From Anaerolineae bacterium (lineage in GTDB: Bacteria > Chloroflexota > Anaerolineae > J102): a stretch of 32,376 nucleotides of DNA. Numbering within the stretch: position 1 is the stretch's first letter; each line of letters starts with the position of its first letter. The notes under the pieces were generated by a model. That model saw nothing but the letters and a program-made list of their open reading frames with translations, ran no database searches and was not told where the DNA came from. The stretch is taken from NCBI GenBank assembly GCA_015485435.1, contig WFTO01000446.1, forward strand, positions 1-32,376, written 5' to 3'. Positions 17,701-26,884 of the stretch are shown in pieces. The position numbers were made by a program, and so were the translations under genes.

Positions 17701-18095
17701 AAACCCTAGACCCCACTCAAGACCCCTCCCTCATCGATGCCGTTAAACCAACAGGCTCACCATCCACCATCCTTCTTACCGATGAATCTCCAACTTTGAC
17801 TTGGCTGGTTGTCTTAAATGGCCCCCGTCGAGGCAAACTCTATCGCATCAAAAAAAGCGGGCTTACCATAGGCCGAGCCGAAGACAATGACATCATCCTG
17901 GAAGATGAAACCGTGTCGAGACATCACGCCCGTCTGCTGGTGGAATCGGGAATTGGACGAGTACAGGTTTACATCCAGGATCTGGCCAGTGTCAATGGCG
18001 TCTTCGTCAACGACGAACGCGTGGTTCGCAAATTATTGGAAGACGAAGACCGCATCACCATCGGCGCCACCATCTTCGCCTTCAAACACCTTTAA
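17697..18095 (+). CDS. Soluble FHA-domain protein
   Basis: IGRAEDNDIILEDETVSRHHARLLV...DLASVNGVFVNDERV. Confidence 0.88.
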   Translation: MKTLDPTQDPSLIDAVKPTGSPSTILLTDESPTLTWLVVLNGPRRGKLYRIKKSGLTIGRAEDNDIILEDETVSRHHARLLVESGIGRVQVYIQDLASVNGVFVNDERVVRKLLEDEDRITIGATIFAFKHL

Positions 18096-18145
18096 CTGGC
18101 GTCTCAAACCGGCTTGAAGCCAGCCATTTCATCGATCTCCCGATT

Positions 18146-19027
18146 ATGATATTTTCAACCGACCCAATCAGCATTATCAGCGGATGGTATAGCTGGGGGG
18201 TGGCCATTGCGTTTGCAGTCACCTTTGTGACCACGCTATGGATCTTTTTTGATTCCCAGAGCAATGGCTATCTCGCCTCTTTATGGCGCTGGTTGTCGCT
18301 GCTCATGGCCATGATCGTCATTCCCAGCGTCATTTTAAGCTTTTCACCGCATTTAGCACTGGGATTGCCCACGCGGCTTATCAACGTGCTTGCGGTTGCA
18401 GGCATTGTCGCAACGTTGATTTCACTCATCAGCTTGTTGCTTTATGGTTTGGGCGTCGGCGTGATCTACCCAGAGGACGACGAAGAGACGGCGGGGGATC
18501 AGGCCGAAGGGACGCCCTTTGCGGCTACCGTTAACCCGGAACAACCAGCCATCAAGGCGACGGTAACGCCGCCTCATGGGGTACAACCCGCCATAACCAC
18601 CAAAGAACAAACGCCGCAACGCATTACCCCTACAGCCAGCGACACCATACGCATCAAAAATGCCCTCGATAACGAACTTCCGCTGGCATGGATTGTCATC
18701 CTCAATGGTCCTTTTGCGGGCAACGAATTTCGATTGCATCGAATTACCGATATCGGACGCGAGCCAGACCATAATGACGTGGTGGTGGATGACCGCACGA
18801 TATCTCGACAACATGCGCGGATTCGTTATGAAAAGGGCGCCTTTGTAATCTATGATTTGGCCAGCGCCAACGGCGTTTTTGTGAATGGAGAGCGGGTGCA
18901 ACGTCGAGTTTTGACCCATGGCGATCGCATTAAACTTGGCCAGGTCATGTTTGGTGTGGTCATGGTGCAAGAGGATATGGAGCCCAATCCGGGGCAGGCA
19001 GAGTCAGGCGATTCATTTTCTGTTTGA
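18146..19027 (+). CDS. Membrane protein with C-terminal FHA domain
   Basis: Three N-terminal hydrophobic segments; DIGREPDHNDVVVDDRTISRQHARIRY...DLASANGVFVNGERV. Confidence 0.88.
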   Translation: MIFSTDPISIISGWYSWGVAIAFAVTFVTTLWIFFDSQSNGYLASLWRWLSLLMAMIVIPSVILSFSPHLALGLPTRLINVLAVAGIVATLISLISLLLYGLGVGVIYPEDDEETAGDQAEGTPFAATVNPEQPAIKATVTPPHGVQPAITTKEQTPQRITPTASDTIRIKNALDNELPLAWIVILNGPFAGNEFRLHRITDIGREPDHNDVVVDDRTISRQHARIRYEKGAFVIYDLASANGVFVNGERVQRRVLTHGDRIKLGQVMFGVVMVQEDMEPNPGQAESGDSFSV

Positions 19028-19034
19028 AGAGAGG

Positions 19035-19511
19035 ATGATGTCCGGGAAGAAAATCAAACGATACAGAGCAGCCGGCGGCGTGGTTATCGACGATCGGTTA
19101 CGCGTTTTGCTGTTAACACGTAGCGTTCCGCGTGAGAGCACGCCATCGTTGGAGATTCGACTGCCGAAGGGACATATCGAAGATGGTGAAGCAGCAGAGG
19201 AGGCCGCGTTGCGGGAAGTGTGTGAAGAGAGCGGCTATTGTCAGCTGGCCATCCTTGCCGACCTGGGAGAGCTGGTCAATGAATTCGATTTTCGCGAGAA
19301 ACATATTATCCGCAATGAACGTTATTTTTTGATGAAGCTGCTGAAACCCGATCACCAACCGTCTTTCTTTCCACATCCTCATTCCGAGGAGGCGCTTTTC
19401 CGCCCTCTGTGGGCCGCCTCTCCTGAGGAAGCCATATCTTTATTGACCTTTGAATCGGAAAAGGCCTTTGTTCGCCGAGCGATGGCCTGGTTAGAGACGC
19501 ATCAGCTCTGA
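19035..19511 (+). CDS. NUDIX hydrolase
   Basis: Likely start MMSGKKIKRYRAAGGVV; Nudix box GHIEDGEAAEEAALREVCEESGY. Confidence 0.93.
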   Translation: MMSGKKIKRYRAAGGVVIDDRLRVLLLTRSVPRESTPSLEIRLPKGHIEDGEAAEEAALREVCEESGYCQLAILADLGELVNEFDFREKHIIRNERYFLMKLLKPDHQPSFFPHPHSEEALFRPLWAASPEEAISLLTFESEKAFVRRAMAWLETHQL

Positions 19512-19594
19512 GATCAGGCATAGTTCCTCTTCGGCTTTCGTTCAGAACTCAACCACACTCTATCTTGTCAAGCCGCTGACTTTTCAGTTCCCCA

Positions 19595-20827
19595 ATGCCT
19601 GCACGTATTCTCTATATCGATCTGGCGCCCTATCCGGGCGGATCCATCATCAGTCTGGCGCAGTTGGTGGCAGGGTTGGATCGAGCGCAATGGCGGCCTA
19701 TGGTTGTGCTTTCACAACAAAATCCGTTTTCTGGCTTTGCCGAAATGGGTATCGATGTAGTTTATGTCCCTACGCCGCAGTGGGAGCGATTGGCAAAAGT
19801 GCGATCAGGGCCTTCCTCGTCGGTGGCCTCTGGTGGGCATCCAGACCCGGCGTTCAAACGGACCGTTTTATGGCGCATTGGTGGAGAAATGCGTCGCTGG
19901 GGGCGTGATATCCTCCCGGTTGTCCGCGCGTTGCAGCCTATCATCAATGCTTTTCAACCTCACCTGATCCACCTAAACGATGCACTGCCGTTGGTTCGAC
20001 ATGGCATTCTCGCTGCCAAACTTACGCGTACGCCGGTCATCAATCACAGCAGGTCCTTTGTGCTTCCACATCAGCTGGATCGTCGATGGCTGCTTCCTTC
20101 ACTCCGGGGGATGATCTTTATCTCCAACGCCGTGGCTCGGGCCCAACTGCAGGATGTTTCCTCTCCGCCGCCTTCACGCGTCATTCCCAACCCGGTCAAT
20201 CTTGATTTATTCCAGCGGCGGGATGCATCGCATGTCTTCAGACGAGAGATTGGCCTTCCCGACGACGCGCCTGTTATTGCCATGGTCGGAAGGATTGTGC
20301 CCTGGAAGGGCCAACATGTTTTTATCGAGGCGTTTGCGCGTCTCCTTCCCCAGGTTCCCGGCGCCCATGCTGTCATCATCGGCGACACTGATACTATGCT
20401 TGGTCAACAGTACAAGGAGACGTTGATGACTCGCAGTCATGAATTGCATGTGCAACAACATCTTCATTGGCTTGGTCATCGCGCCGATGTCCCTAATATT
20501 CTCAAGGAATGTGACTTGTTGGTCCATTGTTCTGTCGAGCCAGAGCCGTTCGGGCGCGTGATTATCGAGGGAATGGCTGCTGGCACGCCTGTCATCGGCA
20601 GTCGGGCTGGCGGCGTGCCAGAGATCATTCAGCATGAAGTCAATGGCCTGTTGACGCCACCGGGCGATGTGGCTGCTCTCAGCACCGCTATGCTGCGCTT
20701 ACTTACGGATCAGACATTACGAGCACGCGTTATTGCCCATGGTCAGCGCGCCGTGAAGCAACGATATACCGTCGAAAAACATGTCCAGGCTGTCACTGAA
20801 TTTTATCGGGAGTTGGGCATCTCTTAA
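19595..20827 (+). CDS. Glycosyltransferase family 4 (GT-B)
   Basis: MVGRIVPWKGQHVFIEAFARL, VHCSVEPEPFGRVIIEGMAAGTPVIGSRAGGVPEII. Confidence 0.94.
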   Translation: MPARILYIDLAPYPGGSIISLAQLVAGLDRAQWRPMVVLSQQNPFSGFAEMGIDVVYVPTPQWERLAKVRSGPSSSVASGGHPDPAFKRTVLWRIGGEMRRWGRDILPVVRALQPIINAFQPHLIHLNDALPLVRHGILAAKLTRTPVINHSRSFVLPHQLDRRWLLPSLRGMIFISNAVARAQLQDVSSPPPSRVIPNPVNLDLFQRRDASHVFRREIGLPDDAPVIAMVGRIVPWKGQHVFIEAFARLLPQVPGAHAVIIGDTDTMLGQQYKETLMTRSHELHVQQHLHWLGHRADVPNILKECDLLVHCSVEPEPFGRVIIEGMAAGTPVIGSRAGGVPEIIQHEVNGLLTPPGDVAALSTAMLRLLTDQTLRARVIAHGQRAVKQRYTVEKHVQAVTEFYRELGIS

Positions 20828-20830
20828 GAG

Positions 20831-22297
20831 TTACCATCCTATGCCAAAAAGATGCAGAAAGGTGCGAACAGCCAGCGCGGGATCGGGCAACAAAAACCAC
20901 ACCCATCCTAATGTCACGAATTGAAAGGTGATAAACCAAGATAGAAGGGTCCACGCCCACCTTTTTCCTGGGGTTTTGGCCAACGTACGATACCATTTTC
21001 GGGTGCGATCACTCCAAAGTTTATGAACAAATAACCCGAAGCCATGCCATGCCCCCCATATGAAAAAAGCCCAGGTAATTCCATGCCAGAGTCCGATGGC
21101 GACCATGGTTGCCATGAGCCCGATAAAGAGGATGAGGGTTGGGGAAGGACGCGGTTTTCGACGGAGCAAAGACCGTGTTAGGGGAGAAAATAAATAAAAA
21201 CGCACCCAATCGCTTAACGTGATATGCCATCGTTGCCAAAACGAAGTGATGTTGGTGCTTAAATAAGGGCGACGGAAATTTTCCGGTAAACGAATACCCA
21301 GTAGGAGTCCAATGCCGATGGCGATGTCGGTGTAACCAGCAAAATCAAAGTACAGACGAAAGGCGTAGCCATATAAAAGCGCCCATAATGCCACAGGATT
21401 TTGGGTCTGTTCGGCCAGGGTGGGGGTTAGCGCCATGCCCAAAGCCAGGGTGTCGGCGATTACGAACTTCTTAAACATTCCCACCAGAATACGAGCGCCG
21501 CCCTCGCTTAATCGGGCCGCATCCCATCCGAGTATCCCTGGCAGATCCTTCCAATCTTTGTCGAACCGCTCCGCCCGATCAATGGGCCCAGCGATGAATG
21601 CGGGGAAGAAAATCACATACGTTACATATTCGGCCAGACCCAATTCTGGCAGCAACCCGGTTTGCCTGTCGCGCAGGGTATGGATGAGTCGAAAGCTGAC
21701 ATAGGAAAAGCCAAGCCAACGTAAATCTGCCACAGACGCCAACGTTGGGTTTTGCCCCACCAGGCTTCGCCACCAACGCGCCAGCGCCTCGCTCAAAGCG
21801 GGCGTCTTCAACACTACGAAAAGACTGAGGAGAAAAAACAGTACGCTTAGCAACGCAATCTTGCCTTTTCCCCGGCGTAATAGAGCCGCCATTATCATCA
21901 GAACCAATGCCGAGGTGCCCAGCAAAAGCAACCAAAGTGCAGGCCCTGGAGGACGCGAAGGCGTCAAACGCCATTCGATGGCAAGAAACCGATTCATGCC
22001 CATTAGCAGAGCCAGACCCACGATCACACCCAACGCCAGCCAATCATCACCTCGTACAGGTTGCAATCCCTTTTCATCTCGAGTCCGGGTCACCCACCAT
22101 CCCAAAACCGTTAACATTAACGTCAACGACGGTAGGACAAAATCAGCATAGCGTAATGGCAACCAGGGTTGCAGCCAATATACCGCCAGCACACTCCCAC
22201 CTAACAACAACCATTGTCGAAGCTTCCCTCGCGCCAGACCGGCATAAAGCAAGGAAAAAATTACAAAAACAAGGATGGTTTCCAGCCCAAGCCCCAT
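20831..22297 (-). CDS. MBOAT-family O-acyltransferase (AlgI/DltB-like)
   Basis: 488 aa polytopic; FRRPYLSTNITSFWQRWHITLSDWVRFYLFSPL and GLWHGITWAFFIWGAWHGFGL (catalytic-His region). Confidence 0.94.
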   Translation of the reverse strand: MGLGLETILVFVIFSLLYAGLARGKLRQWLLLGGSVLAVYWLQPWLPLRYADFVLPSLTLMLTVLGWWVTRTRDEKGLQPVRGDDWLALGVIVGLALLMGMNRFLAIEWRLTPSRPPGPALWLLLLGTSALVLMIMAALLRRGKGKIALLSVLFFLLSLFVVLKTPALSEALARWWRSLVGQNPTLASVADLRWLGFSYVSFRLIHTLRDRQTGLLPELGLAEYVTYVIFFPAFIAGPIDRAERFDKDWKDLPGILGWDAARLSEGGARILVGMFKKFVIADTLALGMALTPTLAEQTQNPVALWALLYGYAFRLYFDFAGYTDIAIGIGLLLGIRLPENFRRPYLSTNITSFWQRWHITLSDWVRFYLFSPLTRSLLRRKPRPSPTLILFIGLMATMVAIGLWHGITWAFFIWGAWHGFGLFVHKLWSDRTRKWYRTLAKTPGKRWAWTLLSWFITFQFVTLGWVWFLLPDPALAVRTFLHLFGIGW

Positions 22298-22359
22298 AAT
22301 TTACAAACGCCTCAAAAGATAAGCTGCTGCTTTGAAATTCGTCATAGGCACTGCAGCGA

Positions 22360-22476
22360 TCAGAAACCCTGATACATCCATTGTGGGGATGTGTCGGTGG
22401 TAGCAACGATCAGCCCCAAAATCATGAGGGCCAAAAGCAAAGCCAAGACATTTTCATTAGACCACAAACGATGCAT
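22360..22476 (-). CDS. Candidate MBOAT partner microprotein (DltX-like acyl-shuttle peptide), 38 aa: MHRLWSNENVLALLLALMILGLIVATTDTSPQWMYQGF
   Basis: Not in supplied track; GGAGGT SD 6 nt before ATG; one TM helix with basic N-term; C-terminal hexapeptide WMYQGF; 62 nt upstream of the MBOAT gene, same strand. Confidence 0.75.
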   Translation of the reverse strand: MHRLWSNENVLALLLALMILGLIVATTDTSPQWMYQGF

Positions 22477-22506
22477 GAATAGACCTCCAGGGCTGAATAA
22501 CGCCAA

Positions 22507-22884
22507 TTATGGTACAGCGGTTTCGCCGCACCATTTCCACTCGCCATCCTCTTGCACAACACGATACGCAGTCAAAGGGAATTCGGTCTCTTCTGTGCCA
22601 TACAAGGCGACAATCTTCCCCTGGCATTGAACGACATCAGAATCATCCACGCGCGCACATTCCATCCCCTCAATATGTGCACCAGAAACACTAGTAAACG
22701 CATGAATCTCCTGAAAGGCGTTGGCTTCCATCTCCGAACAAAGCAAACTGCGAATTACCTGTTCATCGCCAGCCACTTTTGCCGAGAGATAATCCTCCAC
22801 CACCTTTGCTGGATCACTTTGAGCGCCACAAGCTGCCAAGATCAATGCGAAGGCCAAAACAAAGAGCAATGCGTTTTTCATCAT
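22507..22884 (-). CDS. Small secreted lipoprotein (DUF4878/NTF2-like style)
   Basis: MMKNALLFVLAFALILAACGAQ lipobox; 125 aa. Confidence 0.75.
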   Translation of the reverse strand: MMKNALLFVLAFALILAACGAQSDPAKVVEDYLSAKVAGDEQVIRSLLCSEMEANAFQEIHAFTSVSGAHIEGMECARVDDSDVVQCQGKIVALYGTEETEFPLTAYRVVQEDGEWKWCGETAVP

Positions 22885-22916
22885 ATCAGAAAACCATCGA
22901 GTGGAATGAAAGATCG

Positions 22917-23618
22917 CTATGCAGCCGCTTCGTCTGCATCTAAAGGAAATGCCAACCGGGCGAGCTGGCCATAAAGATGACCACGGACCAACATAACCCA
23001 GAAGGACGTAAAAGCCAAGCCAACAATCAGCATTAACAGGCCCACAAGGTTCGCAATATATTGGATGCCGTAAAGAATAAGCAGGATGATAAACACATCA
23101 GCGAGATGCGCCTTGGTTAAGCGAAAAATAGCGCCAAAATCGAATCCGGAAAGAAACTCGCGACGGATTGTCAAATTGATGGTAATCGCTGGATGTAAGA
23201 ACATATAGAACAACATATACAAAAACATAAAACATCCGAAGCCTATCGTCGATAATCCCGAAGCGATTACCAATGCGTCGGATTCAGGATAAATACCGGA
23301 GAGAATCGAGAAAAACAATATGGGTGTCAGCATGACAAACCAGGGTATCTGCCAGATAAATTGCACGACCAGCAATTTGGTTCCATCTGTCAACAGATCA
23401 CTCCAGTTCTCCCATGCAGGCAATTCCGTTTCAGGGTCCAAGCGCACAGCGCGAATAAGCTGCATCATATACCCTGCCAGCATAGCAAAAGCCACAAAGG
23501 GTCCGATAATCGTCCAAAAGAAAAATAACCCAGCCAAAATAATCAACCCGCCGATCAGAATTGTCTTGATCCAATGATCATCCTGGAATACAAAGGAAAT
23601 CGATTTACCGTAATCCAT
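22917..23618 (-). CDS. DUF4013-like polytopic membrane protein
   Basis: MDYGKSISFVFQDDHWIKTILIGGLIIL start and multiple TM segments; GGAGGC SD. Confidence 0.75.
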   Translation of the reverse strand: MDYGKSISFVFQDDHWIKTILIGGLIILAGLFFFWTIIGPFVAFAMLAGYMMQLIRAVRLDPETELPAWENWSDLLTDGTKLLVVQFIWQIPWFVMLTPILFFSILSGIYPESDALVIASGLSTIGFGCFMFLYMLFYMFLHPAITINLTIRREFLSGFDFGAIFRLTKAHLADVFIILLILYGIQYIANLVGLLMLIVGLAFTSFWVMLVRGHLYGQLARLAFPLDADEAAA

Positions 23619-23727
23619 GATAGCCTCCTTGTAGTGATGACAGGAAAGCGCTTTTCAACGTAACCTCTGACCTTTTATTCTCATCAGAAGTGCGGAATTC
23701 CACAAACCTGACAAGCAACATTTTGGC

Positions 23728-23733
23728 ATTATA
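23728..23733 (-). promoter_or_regulatory. Candidate extended -10 (TGCTATAAT) for the DUF4013-lipoprotein-microprotein-MBOAT gene group
   Basis: Minus strand reads CGTGCTATAATGCC about 110 nt before the first gene; no good -35. Confidence 0.4.
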
Positions 23734-23761
23734 GCACGAATCAAATTGAAGTAAGAGATGT

Positions 23762-24577
23762 TCATCGTTGTAGAAAGAGATCGCCCCACCGCGCTTCCAT
23801 CCACGAGCGGAATATGTTGACTGAAAAAACCAGCAGAAGGGCAAAAGCCAAACCCGGCACAAAGAAAAGCGCAAAATCTTTTGCTCCGTCAGCTTGATTT
23901 TCCACTCCAAAAGCGAGAACAACCAGCAGTATCCCCACCAGGCTGAGCAACAAGATTACGCCAACAGAAGAGAGCAAAGCCAAGGGATAAAACAAAGGAG
24001 GCCAGCGACTATGCACTGCAAAAGCCACCAAAGCAGCGAGTAAGATAATGGCTCCTAAATCTCGCCAGCCTCGCAACACCGGTCTTGGATCTGGCTGACG
24101 CCAGAACACCTGATTGAAGAAAGGCAAAAAGAGCATGCTGACCGCGATTCCCTGGCATAATCCGGTAATCAGTCTCAATAAATTCGTAGGTTGATAGAGA
24201 AAGGGCGTTCCGGTAATCAGATAGATGTAAGAATTCACGCCATCGAAAGCCCATACCGACAAAAAGAGAAGCAAGACCGCGAGAAGCCCGCGAGAGGGGG
24301 GCGATGATGCCCGAATGCGCCCCCAAACCAATGCCATGAAAAACCCAGCCAATACGCCAAGATATTGGCCAGAACAGCGAGCACACAAGGGCATAGCCAG
24401 CTCCCCAAACAGATATGTGCGCACCGTAATTTGATGGCATACGGCATAGCCAACGGAATCTGCAAAGGCCAACAAACCATGACGCAAGCCAAATCCTCCC
24501 CCAACAATCACCACCAAACCGGATCCGATTAACAACCAGCGGGGGAGAAGCGATCGTCCTGAAGATTGTTGGCTCAT
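23762..24577 (-). CDS. DUF2085-like membrane protein
   Basis: Start MSQQSSGRSLLPRW; VCHQITVRTYLFGELAMPLCARCSGQYLGVLAGF is the CHQ...RTxxxxxxxxPLCARCxGxYxG signature. Confidence 0.87.
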   Translation of the reverse strand: MSQQSSGRSLLPRWLLIGSGLVVIVGGGFGLRHGLLAFADSVGYAVCHQITVRTYLFGELAMPLCARCSGQYLGVLAGFFMALVWGRIRASSPPSRGLLAVLLLFLSVWAFDGVNSYIYLITGTPFLYQPTNLLRLITGLCQGIAVSMLFLPFFNQVFWRQPDPRPVLRGWRDLGAIILLAALVAFAVHSRWPPLFYPLALLSSVGVILLLSLVGILLVVLAFGVENQADGAKDFALFFVPGLAFALLLVFSVNIFRSWMEARWGDLFLQR

Positions 24578-24619
24578 AAATGCAAGCATAGCAGAGGTTA
24601 TCCTAAACTCACAAAACTT

Positions 24620-24628
24620 TGTTATAAT
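24620..24628 (+). promoter_or_regulatory. Candidate extended -10 promoter element upstream of def
   Basis: TGTTATAAT in the divergent intergenic region; -35 weak. Confidence 0.4.
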
Positions 24629-24754
24629 TGAAAACTTCATTCTGGCCAAGGGATAAATGGTATCCTTTCCATTTGTTCGTCGCCGTCAGCTCATTGTTTA
24701 ATCATCTCACTCCCAAATTGCTTAAAAAATAACTCCTACTTGAAAGATAAGCCT

Positions 24755-25306
24755 ATGGCACTCCTAGAAATTGTTAAAATTGGTGATGCAAGACTTCGAC
24801 GAAAAAGTCGCCCCATCCGTCGATTCGATCAACGTCTAAAACAATTGGCCGATGACATGGTTGAAACCATGCGCCATGCCGATGGCGTGGGATTGGCCGC
24901 GCCGCAGATTGGCGTTAATGAACGTCTTATTGTGATCGAATTGCCCGAGGAGGGCTTTGAGGACGATCCTTTTGCTGGCCAGCTTTTTGTGGTCGTCAAT
25001 CCCGAAATCATACGCACCAAAGGCCAACCTGAGCCTGGTGACGAAGGGTGTTTATCCATTCCTGGTTATATTGGGGAGGTCATGCGTTACCCCATGGTAA
25101 CCATCAAAGGCCAGGATATTCATGGAAAGGAAATTCGTATCAGAGCCTTTGATTTCCTGGCGCGCGTCTTTCAACATGAAATTGACCATCTGGATGGCAT
25201 TTTATTCATCGATCACATCAAGGACCCCACCAAACTGCGACGCATTGTGCATGATCCCGAAACCGACGAATGGCGAGAAGAGCCAGCCGCCGAGATCTTT
25301 GGATAA
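24755..25306 (+). CDS. def: Peptide deformylase
   Basis: GVGLAAPQIG, EGCLSIPG, FQHEIDHLDGILF motifs. Confidence 0.97.
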   Translation: MALLEIVKIGDARLRRKSRPIRRFDQRLKQLADDMVETMRHADGVGLAAPQIGVNERLIVIELPEEGFEDDPFAGQLFVVVNPEIIRTKGQPEPGDEGCLSIPGYIGEVMRYPMVTIKGQDIHGKEIRIRAFDFLARVFQHEIDHLDGILFIDHIKDPTKLRRIVHDPETDEWREEPAAEIFG

Positions 25307-25323
25307 ACGCATTCAACCATGTT

Positions 25324-26154
25324 ATGTTGCACGCTTCTATGAACATCACCAGACTGCTCACCGCCCTCATATTGCTGATGGGGGCGGTTTTGCTGCTGCC
25401 CTTGTGGCGTTGGTTGCTTTTAGAATGGTGGAGTAACGATTACTATAGCCACGGCTTGCTCGTGCCTTGGATATCGGGCTTTTTTGCCTGGCGCATCATC
25501 CCGCACCTGGAACGCAAACCCGAGGACCGAGGATTGGTGTTGGTGGCTATCGGTGTGACCGTGTATCTTGTTTTCCTTTACTTTCGAGCTTTTCATTTTG
25601 CAGCACTGGGCATGATCTTATTGTTCGCCGGCATGATATGGACTTACTGGGGACTTGCTGGCTTGAAGAAGTTGACATTTCCTCTGGTATTTCTGATATT
25701 TATGATTCCATTTCCATTTGTTGAAGCAAGCAGCTTGCCTCTTTCTTTGTTAACAGGACAGCTGGCGACGAGGCTGATGCAAGGGGTCGGGCTTGATGTC
25801 ACAGTGCAGGGGGCTGCCGTCACTCTGCCTAATGCCAACCTCATCGTTGGCGCCCAATGCTCTGGCGTGCGCTCCATCATCACTTTGTTTACCCTGGCCG
25901 CGGTGTTCACCTATCTCGTTGAAGGCCAATGGTTGCGAAAGCTTCTCCTCTTTCTTGCAGTGATTCCCATTGCTATTCTGGGCAATATCGTCCGGGTTAG
26001 CTCGTTACTTTGGGTTGCCAACCGGTGGGGCGCCGATGCTGGCTTCACCTATTATCATGATTATTCTGGCTTTGTCTTTTTTGCATTTTCCTTTCTTCTC
26101 TTCATCCTTCTAGCGCAGATTCTCGGATGCAACAAGATTCGAAGCGAACGCTGA
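25324..26154 (+). CDS. Exosortase/archaeosortase family transpeptidase
   Basis: Polytopic; catalytic-Cys motif VGAQCSGVRSIITL, Arg in GNIVRVSSLLW, His in YYHDYSGF; start ambiguous (25324 or 25339). Confidence 0.93.
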   Translation: MLHASMNITRLLTALILLMGAVLLLPLWRWLLLEWWSNDYYSHGLLVPWISGFFAWRIIPHLERKPEDRGLVLVAIGVTVYLVFLYFRAFHFAALGMILLFAGMIWTYWGLAGLKKLTFPLVFLIFMIPFPFVEASSLPLSLLTGQLATRLMQGVGLDVTVQGAAVTLPNANLIVGAQCSGVRSIITLFTLAAVFTYLVEGQWLRKLLLFLAVIPIAILGNIVRVSSLLWVANRWGADAGFTYYHDYSGFVFFAFSFLLFILLAQILGCNKIRSER

Positions 26155-26804
26155 TTCTTCTGGTTATCCTCGTCCTCGCCCTGGCCGTCATGGGCGCGTT
26201 CTTTGGTCGTGACCTGTTAGAAAGCCGAGTGCTGGGAAAAGAAAAAGGGTACACCTTTGTGACTGACATCGATCGTTGGCGCAAAACCCGTCGTGAACGC
26301 GTCCTTCGAGCCAGATACGATCTCAGCCTGGGGCCACAGCTTCATGATCTTCCCCTGCAAATCGGCGAATGGACCGGAGAAGATGTTCCCCAGACAAACA
26401 TTGAAGTGAACATTCTCCTTGAGCCTGAGGAATACGTCTACCGACGATATCGCCGAGCAGACGGGAAAATTTTATGGTTAAGCATCATTGGCAGCCGTCA
26501 GTCCAAATCCTTCCATCCTCCCCAGATATGCTATGATGCTGCGGGCTGGGCGACTGAAATCGCTTCTGAGCCAATTACGCTGGAAAAAGGCGACTTTTAC
26601 GCCCTGAAAGTCAAAGCGCAAAAAGATGGTTGGACGCATTTAGTCTTGTATTTTTATCTTTTTCCAGATTATTTGCGCGATCAAAGCAAGGGAATCGTAC
26701 TTTTCAAGGTGACGGCTCCTATGGGCGCATCAACCGAGGAAACTTTAGAGCTGGAAAAATCGTTCCTACGTCAAATATTTTACGAAGCTGCAGATCATTT
26801 GTAA
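26127..26804 (+). CDS. EpsI-family (DUF3485) exosortase-associated protein
   Basis: Overlaps exosortase by 28 nt; YRRADGKILWLSIIGSRQSKSFHPPQICYDAAGW is the EpsI HxPxxCxxxxGW signature. Confidence 0.9.
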   Translation: MQQDSKRTLILLVILVLALAVMGAFFGRDLLESRVLGKEKGYTFVTDIDRWRKTRRERVLRARYDLSLGPQLHDLPLQIGEWTGEDVPQTNIEVNILLEPEEYVYRRYRRADGKILWLSIIGSRQSKSFHPPQICYDAAGWATEIASEPITLEKGDFYALKVKAQKDGWTHLVLYFYLFPDYLRDQSKGIVLFKVTAPMGASTEETLELEKSFLRQIFYEAADHL

Positions 26805-26884
26805 GACGTTTATAGAACAGGCTACAATGAACGTCTTGTGATATCTCACCCCACTCTGGTTCTCGGCCGATTTCTAAACCGAAA

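Noticed and set aside
22391-22630. 79-aa + strand ORF over the microprotein/lipoprotein region
   Set aside because: Opposite strand to the SD-preceded microprotein and the lipobox protein; no features of its own.
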